Assembly (NCBI GenBank): GCA_046349315.1
Contig: JAXMCQ010000011.1
Location: 1 to 64,000, forward strand
Length of the DNA stretch: 64,000 bases
From: JAEUMG01 sp046349315
GTDB lineage: Bacteria > Pseudomonadota > Alphaproteobacteria > Rhizobiales > Aestuariivirgaceae
Direction: 5' to 3'
The translations under genes were made by a program, and so were the position numbers. The notes beneath the pieces were generated by a model. The model saw nothing but the letters and a program-made list of their open reading frames with translations. It ran no database searches and was not told the origin of the DNA. This document shows, piece by piece, positions 1-8,726 of this stretch (position 1 is its first letter; every line of letters begins with the position of its first letter).

Positions 1-16
1 GGCAGAGGCGATGCGG

Positions 17-562
17 CTATTGCCAGAGCTTTCCGATGGCTTCCTCGGCCAAGGCCGGGTCGGGCGTCTGGACGAACAGGATCATGTTCGATTTGGCGAA
101 GGCATAAAGCGGGCCTTGTGCCAATTCGCCGGGAGCGCCGATCCGCGTCACCGGATGGCCGGCGATCGTCTCTTCCACAATGGTGAGCGGAACATTGCTC
201 GAGGCCTGCAGGGCGGCCTTGAAGGCGGCTATGAGCTGGGCCGGGTCGGCGCCGTTCACGCGCCATATGCCGGCGGCACCCTTGAGGCCGCCCGGCGCAT
301 AGGCGCTGGCGAGACTGAAATCGGCGCGCGTCTTGCCCAATGTCTTGAGAAATGTATCGAAGGCCGAACTGTTCGTCGAAAGCTCGGTGCCTGCCTGGCT
401 TTCGACGGTTAATGACACGCCGCCAAGCGATTGCGGGAGGAGCGCTTCGATGTCCGGTGCTGCGTGCCGGCCGGCACTGACAACCGGGGCAACAAACAAG
501 AAGGCCGTGCAGCAGAGCAGCGAGAGTACTTTGATCAGCGTGCTCATGGTGTATCGGTTCAT
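17..562 (-). CDS. Hypothetical exported protein
   Basis: A protein of up to 181 residues that I cannot assign to a family. The N-terminus is a signal peptide: a short polar start, a hydrophobic stretch (about residues 8-28) and an A-x-A-like site near VVSAG. The rest is soluble, with a mature part of about 150 residues and no cysteines. Two starts are possible, at 562 or at the second ATG at 547. It is the last gene of a five-gene minus-strand operon, and its start overlaps the stop of the upstream SDR by 4 bases, so it is translationally coupled to it. A periplasmic role beside the sugar enzymes is inference. Confidence 0.7.
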   Translation of the reverse strand: MNRYTMSTLIKVLSLLCCTAFLFVAPVVSAGRHAAPDIEALLPQSLGGVSLTVESQAGTELSTNSSAFDTFLKTLGKTRADFSLASAYAPGGLKGAAGIWRVNGADPAQLIAAFKAALQASSNVPLTIVEETIAGHPVTRIGAPGELAQGPLYAFAKSNMILFVQTPDPALAEEAIGKLWQ

Positions 563-1302
563 GAGATATCCAGGGTCTGGCCGCCATCGAAGGGGATGCA
601 GGCGCCCGTCATCCAGGCGGAATCAGGCGAAATCAAGAGTTCGATCCAGCGCGCCACTTCGTCCGCCTCGCCAATGCGGCCGAGCGGCACCTGGCCGGCA
701 AGCCATTCATAGGCTTCGGCGAGATTGGTTGCCCAGGTCTCATGAATGGGCGTGTCAACGGGCCCGAGCGCCAGCGCGTTCACGCGAACACGGGCTGGCG
801 CCAATTCGCCGGCAAGCGACCGCGTCAGATATTCGAGCGCGGCCTTGGTCATTCCGTAAAGCGACTGCCCGGGTCTCAGGATCGTTCCGGACGAAGACGA
901 GATGTTGACGATCGCGCCCTTCTGCTCGCGCAAGGCCGGAAGGGCTTTCTGGATGAGGAGGTAGGGAGCACGAATGTTGACGACCCAGTGGAAGTCGATC
1001 ACGTCCAGCGGATAGTCCTCGATGGGCATCACTTTTATGGTCGCGGCATTATTGACCAACCCATCGATGCGGCCAAATTTTGCGAGCGCCTCTTCGACAA
1101 TGCGCTGCGGCGCGGCGGGGTCGGCAAGATCCTCGGCAAGTATAAGGCGACGGCCAACACCGCCCTCGAGACTCGCCGCGACCTCTTCAAGCTTGTCGCG
1201 CCGCCTTCCAACAAGAGTGAGGCTCCAGCCCGATTGCGCCAAGCGGCGCGCCGTTGCAGCGCCGATTCCGGTTCCGGCGCCGGTGACGATCGCATGTTTC
1301 AT
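559..1302 (-). CDS. SDR family oxidoreductase
   Basis: A classical short-chain dehydrogenase/reductase of 247 residues, using NAD(P)H in the cytoplasm. It has the cofactor motif TGAGTGIG at residues 8-15, NNAA near residue 87, a catalytic serine within NISSSSG and the active-site YGMTK. The reading frame is open further upstream, but the start at 1302 gives the usual short lead before the Rossmann motif. It also leaves a 10-base gap to the upstream aldose epimerase. Sitting beside an aldose 1-epimerase, a second SDR and a cyclase-family hydrolase, it probably oxidises a sugar or sugar acid. The substrate cannot be read from the sequence. Confidence 0.88.
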   Translation of the reverse strand: MKHAIVTGAGTGIGAATARRLAQSGWSLTLVGRRRDKLEEVAASLEGGVGRRLILAEDLADPAAPQRIVEEALAKFGRIDGLVNNAATIKVMPIEDYPLDVIDFHWVVNIRAPYLLIQKALPALREQKGAIVNISSSSGTILRPGQSLYGMTKAALEYLTRSLAGELAPARVRVNALALGPVDTPIHETWATNLAEAYEWLAGQVPLGRIGEADEVARWIELLISPDSAWMTGACIPFDGGQTLDIS

Positions 1303-1312
1303 GATGACACCC

Positions 1313-2227
1313 TCACTCTGCGAAAATCCTGATACTTCCTTCGATTGAACGATTGGGCTCGAGAACCCGCACGCCATGGCTTGGCACCCCGGCGGCCATG
1401 CGATTGAACCCGTCATTGGCATTGCTGACGGGTTCGACGCAGACATAAGGATAGTGCCAGGCGCTGTAGAGCTGGAGCTTGTCCAAGGCACCGTCGGCCG
1501 TGATCACGGTGCGAGACCCATCCGGATATTCGAGCGCGGCGCGGCCGTCCCAGCCCTCGTAGAGCCTGTCCACCACCATTTCCGATACATCGGCGCCTTC
1601 GCGGAAGCTCAAGCCGTCAATCAGCGGGCCGCATGGCACGCTCACGGCTTCGGGTGCGTCGGCCGGCCACACGCCGACGGCTTCGAAGCGAAGTTTGGTA
1701 CCCGCAGGCTTCGGGAAATAGGGATGGTATCCAATCCCCGCCGGCATCAAGCGGTGATCGCGCGATGTGACTTTCAGAGAGATGAGAAGTCCCTCATCCG
1801 AAAGCCCGAAGCCGACCTCACCGCGGAAGCGAAATGGATAAGTGCCGCTCTCAGGCTCATGGTCGTATTGAAGGTCGAGTTTTGATTCGTCCTGGGCGAT
1901 GATCTTGAGCGGCGCAATCCAGGCATCGCCATGGGTGGCCGTCGGCTCCTCGCGCACGGTTCGGTCAAGCGCATAACTATTGCCGCCAAATGTGAATCCC
2001 GGGCCAAAGAGGGGCCCGGAATAGGGCATCAAGGGAAAGCCCGCGAACTCATAGACCTTGGGATGAGCGATGGCGCTCTCCGGCGTCGGCCGCACAATGT
2101 CGCGTCCGCGGTGACGGAACGAGACGATGCGCGCGCCGAAGTATGGCGCGACGACGAGTCGGTAGGCACCATGCTCCAGCGAAACAAGGGCCCCGGTGCT
2201 GGTCGGCTGGCGAAAGCTGAGGCCCAT
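1313..2227 (-). CDS. Aldose 1-epimerase family protein
   Basis: A 304-residue galactose-mutarotase-fold protein. The family interconverts alpha and beta anomers of free sugars. Characteristic elements are FAGFPLMPYSGP (residues 61-72), THGDAW with the first catalytic-type histidine near residue 99, and GIGYHPYF with the second histidine near residue 168. The C-terminus has YVCVEP, the usual position of the catalytic glutamate. It lies 5 bases downstream of an SDR and 10 bases upstream of another, in the middle of a tight operon. With the adjacent CUT2 importer this suggests intake and oxidation of an aldose. The exact sugar is unknown. Confidence 0.85.
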   Translation of the reverse strand: MGLSFRQPTSTGALVSLEHGAYRLVVAPYFGARIVSFRHRGRDIVRPTPESAIAHPKVYEFAGFPLMPYSGPLFGPGFTFGGNSYALDRTVREEPTATHGDAWIAPLKIIAQDESKLDLQYDHEPESGTYPFRFRGEVGFGLSDEGLLISLKVTSRDHRLMPAGIGYHPYFPKPAGTKLRFEAVGVWPADAPEAVSVPCGPLIDGLSFREGADVSEMVVDRLYEGWDGRAALEYPDGSRTVITADGALDKLQLYSAWHYPYVCVEPVSNANDGFNRMAAGVPSHGVRVLEPNRSIEGSIRIFAE

Positions 2228-2232
2228 GCCGC

Positions 2233-2997
2233 TTAGAGCTCGGCGTTGACGATGAATCCCGCATCGACGAGCAGCGTCGCCGAGGTCACGTAGCTCGCAT
2301 CATCGGAGAGCAGGAACGCGACCGTCGCCGCAAGCTCTGAAGGCTCGGCGAGGCGGTGGAGCGCGATCCGGTCGGTATAATACTTCATGATGTCGGGCAT
2401 CTCGAGCAATGGCGCGCTCATATTGGTCCTGACCGCCCCGGGCTCGACGACATTGACGCGAATACCGTTATTGCCGAGTACCGAGCCCAAGGCCTTGCCG
2501 AGCATGCTGATCGCACCCTTGGTGCCGCAATAGGCGACTTGGGTCGGGGCGCCGACATGGGCCGAGATCGAGCTGATCATCACGATCGCGCCGCCGTGGC
2601 CTTCAGCGATCATCTGCTTGGCGCCTTCGGTAACCACCACCCAGGCGCCGCGAACATTGACTTCAAAGAGCTCGTTGAAATCCTCCATGCTGGTTCCGTC
2701 CCATGGCATGAACGGATTGATGGCCGCATTGGAGACAACGTAATCGAGACGCCCGCCGCGCTTGGCGGTCTCTTTCACCATCGCGGTCACTTGCGCCGGA
2801 TCGCGCATGTCGGCGGCAATCGCGAAGGCCTCGCCGCCGGCTTGCTTGATCTTCTGCAGCGTCTCGTCCGCCGATAGATCGGGTTTGCGGTTGACGGCGA
2901 CGAGTGCGCCCTCCGAAGCCAGCCTGACTGCCGTCGCCTGACCTATGCCGGTCGTGGCACCGGTAACGATTGCGACCTTGCCGGTAAAACGTCCCAT
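2233..2997 (-). CDS. SDR family oxidoreductase
   Basis: A 254-residue classical SDR. Visible motifs are TGATTGIG at the N-terminus for NAD(P) binding, SNAA at about residue 88, ISSIS with the catalytic serine, and YCGTK as the catalytic Tyr-Lys pair. The C-terminus has the common LLVDAGF end. It starts 15 bases after the cyclase-family gene and is followed after 5 bases by the aldose epimerase. The sequence resembles sugar and polyol dehydrogenases of the family. Paired with the SDR at 559-1302 it may catalyse a second oxidation in the same pathway, which is inference from the operon. Confidence 0.88.
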   Translation of the reverse strand: MGRFTGKVAIVTGATTGIGQATAVRLASEGALVAVNRKPDLSADETLQKIKQAGGEAFAIAADMRDPAQVTAMVKETAKRGGRLDYVVSNAAINPFMPWDGTSMEDFNELFEVNVRGAWVVVTEGAKQMIAEGHGGAIVMISSISAHVGAPTQVAYCGTKGAISMLGKALGSVLGNNGIRVNVVEPGAVRTNMSAPLLEMPDIMKYYTDRIALHRLAEPSELAATVAFLLSDDASYVTSATLLVDAGFIVNAEL

Positions 2998-3012
2998 TCG
3001 ATCATCCCCAAA

Positions 3013-3972
3013 TTAGAAAATGGCTATTGGATTCCATGGCGTTCCGGTCGCACCGGGCAAACGCAAGGGAAGCCCGACAACCATGAACTCGAAGCGGCCT
3101 TCTTCCTTGCAGGCCTCGTGCAATTCCTCGAGCTGCAAGCTGTCGGAAATCAGCATGCCCATGGCGGTCAATTGCAAGGGATGGATCGGATAGGGCATGT
3201 CCTCGACGTTGCTTGGCACCGTTTCGCCGTCGCCGTCGGGCAGGAATGCGGCGATCTTGCGCTCATGCATCCACGGCACCGTATCGACATGGAGACCGGC
3301 CTTGCCTTCGCCGGCCGGCGGGATGTCGTTGCTCCAGGCGCCGAGTTTCAAGCGACGGGCATGATGGCCGGTGCGGAAGACGAGAATGTCGCCTTCGCCA
3401 AGGCGCACGCCTTGCGCCTTCTCGATCTCTTCAAGCTCCTTGCGGGTCACCGCCTCGCCGGGCTCGAGCCATTCGACGCCGCGATGGCGCGCGGCATCGA
3501 GCAGCACGCCGCGACCGACGAGGCCCGTCGCATAAGCGGTGATCGAGCCCCAGTCGGAGCCGCGCGACGTCAACGTCGAAACCGGTTTGCCGTTATAAAG
3601 CTTGCCCTTGTAGCCGACGTGATTGAGCGCATCGACATGGGTGAAGGCATCGCCGTGGCTGCCCATGCCGAGCCAGCACATGCCGAAGGTGAGGCCGCTT
3701 TTGCTGATCGGGATATCGTGCAAGAGCGACATCAAATGCACGGCCGGATTCGGATTATCCGGAACGGCGACCTTGCCGATCGGGATCGCCATTGAAACCT
3801 GGCGGCCGCTTTTGACGAGTTTTGCCGCCGCGGCGACCATTGCGGGGGTGAGATAGTTCAAAGTCCCGCGCTCGTCGTCGGGGCCCCAGCGGCCCCAATT
3901 TTTCACGCTCTCATAGATCGCATCAAACTCCTTGAGCGAGACGGGTGCGGGCGGCGTGAGCTTGCGGGCCAT
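3013..3972 (-). CDS. Cyclase family protein (kynurenine formamidase-like hydrolase)
   Basis: A 319-residue member of the cyclase/kynurenine formamidase family, which uses a metal-binding histidine/aspartate motif to hydrolyse amides, esters or lactones. The motif is visible as SHGDAFTHVDALNH in the first half, and FRTGHH follows further on. The start at 3972 is preceded by GAGGA about 9 bases upstream. A longer in-frame start at 4056 would run into the terminator hairpin and is rejected. It is the first gene of the operon that continues to position 17. In this sugar context a lactonase role after dehydrogenation is plausible but not shown by the sequence. Confidence 0.82.
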   Translation of the reverse strand: MARKLTPPAPVSLKEFDAIYESVKNWGRWGPDDERGTLNYLTPAMVAAAAKLVKSGRQVSMAIPIGKVAVPDNPNPAVHLMSLLHDIPISKSGLTFGMCWLGMGSHGDAFTHVDALNHVGYKGKLYNGKPVSTLTSRGSDWGSITAYATGLVGRGVLLDAARHRGVEWLEPGEAVTRKELEEIEKAQGVRLGEGDILVFRTGHHARRLKLGAWSNDIPPAGEGKAGLHVDTVPWMHERKIAAFLPDGDGETVPSNVEDMPYPIHPLQLTAMGMLISDSLQLEELHEACKEEGRFEFMVVGLPLRLPGATGTPWNPIAIF

Positions 3973-4016
3973 GACTTGTGTCCTCAATACGAATTGAGCA
4001 AGGCAAGAAAATATTG

Positions 4017-4048
4017 AAATCCGGGAGCACTTTCGCGCTCCCGGATTT
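4017..4048 (-). terminator. Rho-independent terminator after the duplicated binding-protein gene
   Basis: A perfect 12-base inverted repeat (arms 4017-4028 and 4037-4048, arm AAATCCGGGAGC) with an 8-base loop lies 11 bases past the stop of the substrate-binding-protein gene. On the minus strand the stem is followed by a T-rich tract. It should end the ABC operon 8616-4060 and separate it from the enzyme operon starting at 3972. Confidence 0.85.
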
Positions 4049-4059
4049 GATGTCACGCC

Positions 4060-6063
4060 TTATTGGGCAGGCGCGGTCGCTGCAAGGATCGTGTCGACAT
4101 TGTCCTTGGTCACGAAGATGAGCCCTGAATCGCCGATCGCCGGCAATGGATTCTGCAGCCACTGATCCATGCCGAGGCTGCGGATGATGTCATTATGGAA
4201 CGTGTAGAGATAGGCGACGGCAAAGAAGTCCATCGTCTCGTATTTTTCCATATTGATCATCTTCACGGTTCCGTCCTTGATCGAATTCATGAAGTCGCGG
4301 CCGGCTTCATTGGACGTAACGATGATTTGGCCGGCTTTGCCCGACTCGGTGACGGCACGGACAATGCCGGGCCCGGCTTCCGAGTCGAAGCCGACCATGC
4401 CGGTCAAGTTCGGATGGCCTTGAATGATCGCGGCGGTGTTTGCCGCAACCTGCTCGACATTGGTGCCGGATTCCTCATCGGCGACAACCTTGATGTCCGG
4501 GCATTCCTTGGCGAGCGCATCGCGCAGACCCTGACGGGCAGCGATGAAGCTGGCACCGGCGAGGAACGAGATAGTGCCGATCTCACCCGCTTTCAGGCCG
4601 GCTTCGGCATGATAGCGGCACTGATACTGGCCATGCTGGTAGCCGAGATTGTACCAGTTCGTGCCGAGATAGGTGAGGCGCTTCGACGAGGACAAGTCGC
4701 CGTCGGTGACGACAGTCGCGACCTTCTTGTCGATGCACTTGTCGACCTCGGATGCCAAAGCGTCGTCCCAGCCACCGACAACGATGACGCCAGCCGGGTT
4801 CTTGGTGCATTCGGCGTCGACCGTGGTGATAAAGGCGGCGAGATCGACCGAGGTCGGGCCGGCAATGCGAACATTCACATTGAAGGCCTTGCGCGCCGAT
4901 TCGAGGCCCGGATAGACGCGCTCGACGAAGAGCGGAAGATTCGAGGCGTTGCTGATCCAGACATATTCCTGGTCCTTGCGGCTGGCATCGCCGATCGGAA
5001 CATCCAGGCCCTTCGGTACCATTGATGCGGCCATCGCCGGGTCGGTCGCCGCCAGGATGGTATCCACATTATCCTTGGTGACGAAGATCAAGCCTGAATC
5101 GCCGATCGCCGGCAATGGATTTTGCAGCCACTGATCCATGCCGAGATTGCGGATGATGTCGTTGTGGAACGTGTAGAGATACAGGACCGCGAAGAAGTCC
5201 ATGGTCTCATACTTTTCCATGTTGATCATCTTCACCGTGCCGTCCTTGATCGAATTCATGAAGTCGCGGCCGGCTTCATTGGACGTAACGATGATTTGGC
5301 CGGCTTTACCCGACTCGGTGACAGCACGGACAATCCCAGGCCCAGCTTCGGAGTCGAAGCCGACCATGCCGGTCAAATTCGGATGGCCTTGGATGATCGC
5401 AGCGGTATTGGCGGCAACCTGCTCGACATTGGTGCCGGACTCTTCGTCAGCGACAACCTTGATGTCGGGGCATTCTTTGGCAAGCGCATCGCGCAAGCCC
5501 TGACGAGCCGCGATGAAGTTGCTCGCCGCAAGGAACGAAATCGTGCCGATCTCGCCGGTCTTGAGGCCGGCCTCGGCATGATAGCGGCACTGATACTGGC
5601 CATGCTGGTAGCCGAGATTGTACCAGTTGGTGCCGAGATAGGTGAGGCGCTTCGACATCGGCAGATCGCCGTCGGTGACAACCGTCGGCACCTTCTTGTC
5701 GATGCACTTGTCAACCTCTGAGGCGAGCGCGTCGTCCCAGCCGCCGACCACGATCACGCCGGCTGGATTCTTGGTACATTCGGCATCGACGGTTGTGATG
5801 AAGGCGGCGAGATCAACGGAGGTCGGGCCGGCGATCCTCACATTCACATTCAGTGCCTTGCGCGCCGATTCGAGGCCTGGATAGACGCGTTCCACGAACA
5901 AAGGCAGGTTCGAGGCATTGCTGATCCAGACGTATTCCTGATCCTTGCGGCTTGCATCGCCGATAGGAACATCGAGTCCCTTCGGTTGTTCGGCAAGCGC
6001 GGACAGGCTTGACAGAGCCAGCGACGCCAGCAAGGCCGACAGGCAAATTGCAGGTCCTTTCAT
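4060..6063 (-). CDS. Sugar ABC substrate-binding protein with two tandem fused domains
   Basis: A periplasmic binding protein of the ribose/LacI-like class (Peripla_BP_4 type), 667 residues, about twice the usual 310-340. A signal peptide (residues 1-24, ending SALA) is followed by copy 1 (27-349) and copy 2 (350-667). Each copy starts PKGLDVPIGDASRKDQ. By eye the copies differ at only 11 of about 315 aligned positions, and copy 2 has no signal peptide of its own. The DNA halves (5985-5017 and 5016-4063) carry many scattered silent differences, so this is not a simple assembly duplicate. The ATG at 6063 has GGAGGAGG just upstream; an ATG 12 bases earlier is inside that site. It is the third gene of the importer operon. 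Confidence 0.9.
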   Translation of the reverse strand: MKGPAICLSALLASLALSSLSALAEQPKGLDVPIGDASRKDQEYVWISNASNLPLFVERVYPGLESARKALNVNVRIAGPTSVDLAAFITTVDAECTKNPAGVIVVGGWDDALASEVDKCIDKKVPTVVTDGDLPMSKRLTYLGTNWYNLGYQHGQYQCRYHAEAGLKTGEIGTISFLAASNFIAARQGLRDALAKECPDIKVVADEESGTNVEQVAANTAAIIQGHPNLTGMVGFDSEAGPGIVRAVTESGKAGQIIVTSNEAGRDFMNSIKDGTVKMINMEKYETMDFFAVLYLYTFHNDIIRNLGMDQWLQNPLPAIGDSGLIFVTKDNVDTILAATDPAMAASMVPKGLDVPIGDASRKDQEYVWISNASNLPLFVERVYPGLESARKAFNVNVRIAGPTSVDLAAFITTVDAECTKNPAGVIVVGGWDDALASEVDKCIDKKVATVVTDGDLSSSKRLTYLGTNWYNLGYQHGQYQCRYHAEAGLKAGEIGTISFLAGASFIAARQGLRDALAKECPDIKVVADEESGTNVEQVAANTAAIIQGHPNLTGMVGFDSEAGPGIVRAVTESGKAGQIIVTSNEAGRDFMNSIKDGTVKMINMEKYETMDFFAVAYLYTFHNDIIRSLGMDQWLQNPLPAIGDSGLIFVTKDNVDTILAATAPAQ
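4063..5985 (-). repeat. Tandem 969-base intragenic duplication
   Basis: Two direct copies of a 969-base unit lie head to tail inside one reading frame (copy 1: 5985-5017; copy 2: 5016-4063, slightly shorter at its end). The junction linker encodes residues around AATDPAMAASMV. The copies differ mainly at third codon positions. Confidence 0.9.
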
Positions 6064-6124
6064 CTCCTCCTCCATGTTTCAGTCTATTTAAACGTCCCCT
6101 TATCGGGGGCTTTTCTTATGATCT

Positions 6125-7117
6125 TCAGGCACGATGGTGGAGCCGTCCGAACTGATCAAGTCCGACGCTAATCAGCAACACGACGCCAACGACGATGAGC
6201 TGCCAGAAAGGACTGATGTTGGCGATGATCATGGCATTCTGCAGAAGCGACATCAGCAGGACGCCTAGGAATGCTCCGAACACAGTGCCGGAACCACCGG
6301 AGAGGCTCGCTCCACCTAGCACGACCGCAGTGATGACTTTGAGCTCTACGCCATTGCCGGCGAGTACGACGGCTGTGTTAAGGCGCGATGCAAGCAGGGA
6401 GCCGGCGAGGCCGGCCAGCAAGCCCATGATCACGAAGAACGCAAAGACGGTCCGATCGACATTGATGCCCGATAATTTGGCGGCACGGGCGTTGCCGCCA
6501 ATATAATAGGCTTGGCGGAAATATCGCGTGCGGCCGACCAGAAATGCGAAAAGCAGCACGATTACCGCCATGAACCAGAATGGCGAATAGATGCCGAGGA
6601 TCTGCGTCTGGCCAAAGACGGTATAGCCATTGCCGATATTGGTGACGCCGGCGCCGGAAACGAGCTGCAACCCGCCGCGATAAATGGACAAGGTGGCCAA
6701 GGTCGCAATCAGCGCGTTGATCTTGAAGCGGGTGACGAGCGTGCCGTTGATGACACCAAGCAGCACTCCCCAAACGCACCCCGCCAGGAAGGCTGGCACC
6801 GGCGGCCAGCCAAGCTGCTTGACGGCAAGCCCGGCAATAATGCCGGAAAAGGCAAGAATACCGCCAATCGACAAATCGAACATGCCGCTGATCATCAGCA
6901 CCATCATGCCGCAAGCGAGGATGCCGGTTTGCGCCGTATCGAGCAGGACGACCGCCGCGTTGCCGGTGGTCAAAAACGTCGACGGCCTGAATGCGGTCAT
7001 CCCGATAATGAGGGCGACGATCAGGATGATGAGCAGGAGCGGGCGGTCGGTCGCGATACGCGCGCTGAAAGCCTTAAGGCTGGAGGAACTACTCCGTGCT
7101 GCTGTCTGAGTGCTCAT
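6125..7117 (-). CDS. Sugar ABC transporter permease (RbsC/CUT2 family)
   Basis: A 330-residue inner-membrane permease of the BPD_transp_2 (RbsC-like) class, with eight or more hydrophobic segments. Family hallmarks are GMFDLSIGGILAFSG in the middle of the first half and the EAA-like stretch TAVVLGGASLSGGSG near residue 270. The cytoplasmic N-terminus is rich in serine. Its start overlaps the upstream ATPase stop by 4 bases. The downstream binding-protein gene starts after 61 bases, which contain a short C4/G4 hairpin (around 6096-6109) that may stabilise the downstream message. It forms the channel of the importer with the ATPase at 7114-8616. Confidence 0.92.
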   Translation of the reverse strand: MSTQTAARSSSSSLKAFSARIATDRPLLLIILIVALIIGMTAFRPSTFLTTGNAAVVLLDTAQTGILACGMMVLMISGMFDLSIGGILAFSGIIAGLAVKQLGWPPVPAFLAGCVWGVLLGVINGTLVTRFKINALIATLATLSIYRGGLQLVSGAGVTNIGNGYTVFGQTQILGIYSPFWFMAVIVLLFAFLVGRTRYFRQAYYIGGNARAAKLSGINVDRTVFAFFVIMGLLAGLAGSLLASRLNTAVVLAGNGVELKVITAVVLGGASLSGGSGTVFGAFLGVLLMSLLQNAMIIANISPFWQLIVVGVVLLISVGLDQFGRLHHRA

Positions 7118-8616
7118 GCCGCTTCCTCTGTAAGTTCCGACTTGGGCGCGGCAAGTTCGAGTATGCCGATCTCGGTTGCATTTGCCGCGTCGAGTTCGCC
7201 CGCAACGCGGCCTTCCGACATCACGACGATACGATGCGCCAGCGCCAGAACCTCGGGAAGGTCGGACGACACCACCAGCAGCGCCATGCCACTCGCCGCC
7301 AAGTCGCGCAGAATTGCGTAAATATCGGCCTTTGAGCCAACGTCGACGCCGCGCGTCGGCTCATCGACGATGAGTATGCGCGGCTCTCGCACCAGCCATT
7401 TGGCGAGCAGCACCTTCTGCTGATTGCCGCCCGACAAGTAGCGAACCTCGCGGCTGACGTTCGGCGTCGCGACGCGCAGGAGGCGAACGTATTTCTCGCT
7501 CACCTCGCGAGTTTCCTTGCGCGAAAGCAATCCGCGATGGGTGTAGGCGTCGAGATTTGCGGCGATGAGATTGGCCTCGATGGTGAAATCCATGAAAAGG
7601 CCGCCATCCTTGCGGTCTTCAGGAAGCATCGAAATGCCGGCCTTCATGGAATCGGAGGGGCTCTTGGGCCGCAGTTCCTTGCCGCCCACGATAAGCTGGC
7701 CAGATTGGATCGGGCGGGCGCCAAAAATCGCCTCGCACGTCTCCGTTCGACCGGCGCCGAGCAGGCCCGCAAGGCATAGGATCTCGCCATAGCGCAGGGT
7801 CAGGGAAACCGATTTCACGGGCGCGGCGGAGAGGTCACGAAGTTCAAGCGCGACGGCTGCATCCTGGGACGCGCGCCGTGGGTCGGGTTCAAATGAAAGC
7901 TCGCGCCCGACCATCAACGAAATCAGTTCTCGGTGTGTGGTCTGCGCCGTATCGCGCACGCCGGTCACCCGGCCGTCCTTCAAGACGGTGACGCGATTGG
8001 AGATCTCAAAAATCTCGGCCATCCGATGCGACACGTAGACGATCGCGATTCCCTGGCTTGCCAACCGACGGATGACGCGGAAGAGGTGGCGGCCCTCGTT
8101 GATCGTCAGGGACGAGGTCGGCTCATCGAGAATGATGAGCTTCAGCTCATGCGAGAGGCCCTTGGCGATCTCAACCATTTGCTGCTGGCCCGGCGACAAC
8201 TGATACACGGGCTTTGTCGGGTCGATATCGACTTCCAGGTCCTTGAGAATGCGACGCGCGCCTTCGATCATCGGGCCGCGCTTGATGATGCCGAGCGCAT
8301 TGGAAGGCTGGCGGCCGGCATAGATATTTTCAGCGACGCTGAGAGCGCCGACAAGGCTGCGTTCCTGGAAAACCATGGCGACGCCGGCTTCGGCGGTCGC
8401 ATGCTCGTTCAGCCCGACGAGCGACTTGCCGTCGAGTTCGATCGTGCCGCTATCGGGCTGATAGACGCCGGCCACGAGATGCATGAGGGTCGATTTGCCG
8501 GCGCCGTTTTCGCCGATGAGCGCGTGAACTTCTCCGGGCTGGACTTCGAGCGACACATTGTCGACCGCGCGTACCCCCGGAAATGTCTTCACCACATTGC
8601 GGATCGCAAGGCGCAA
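7114..8616 (-). CDS. Sugar ABC transporter ATP-binding protein (RbsA/MglA type, two ATPase domains)
   Basis: A 500-residue tandem ATPase of CUT2 importers. Domain 1 has Walker A GENGAGKST near residue 36, signature LSPGQQQ and Walker B LIILDEPTSSL. Domain 2 has a degenerate Walker A (GLLGAGRTE), signature LSGGNQQK and Walker B ILIVDEPTRGVD. The degenerate second P-loop is normal for the family. The first codon is TTG at 8616 with GGGAG 9 bases upstream. It is the first gene of the importer operon ATPase-permease-binding protein. The unusual partner is the double-domain binding protein downstream. Confidence 0.93.
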   Translation of the reverse strand: MRLAIRNVVKTFPGVRAVDNVSLEVQPGEVHALIGENGAGKSTLMHLVAGVYQPDSGTIELDGKSLVGLNEHATAEAGVAMVFQERSLVGALSVAENIYAGRQPSNALGIIKRGPMIEGARRILKDLEVDIDPTKPVYQLSPGQQQMVEIAKGLSHELKLIILDEPTSSLTINEGRHLFRVIRRLASQGIAIVYVSHRMAEIFEISNRVTVLKDGRVTGVRDTAQTTHRELISLMVGRELSFEPDPRRASQDAAVALELRDLSAAPVKSVSLTLRYGEILCLAGLLGAGRTETCEAIFGARPIQSGQLIVGGKELRPKSPSDSMKAGISMLPEDRKDGGLFMDFTIEANLIAANLDAYTHRGLLSRKETREVSEKYVRLLRVATPNVSREVRYLSGGNQQKVLLAKWLVREPRILIVDEPTRGVDVGSKADIYAILRDLAASGMALLVVSSDLPEVLALAHRIVVMSEGRVAGELDAANATEIGILELAAPKSELTEEAA

Positions 8617-8726
8617 TTAGTTACACTCCCCCGTCTCGATGCCGTGTTTCTTGAAAGAATGCTGCACGGCTAGTTTAGATGTCAATCGCTTTCTGAGCTC
8701 TCAACCTATTCACATTCGCAATTCTG

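Noticed and set aside
559..1491. A longer SDR starting at 1491
   Set aside because: The extra 63 residues overlap the end of the aldose epimerase gene and are not SDR-like. The Rossmann motif should lie near the N-terminus.
4063..5985. Assembly artefact as the cause of the doubled binding protein
   Set aside because: The two DNA copies differ at many silent positions spread over their length, which a misassembled single copy would not show.
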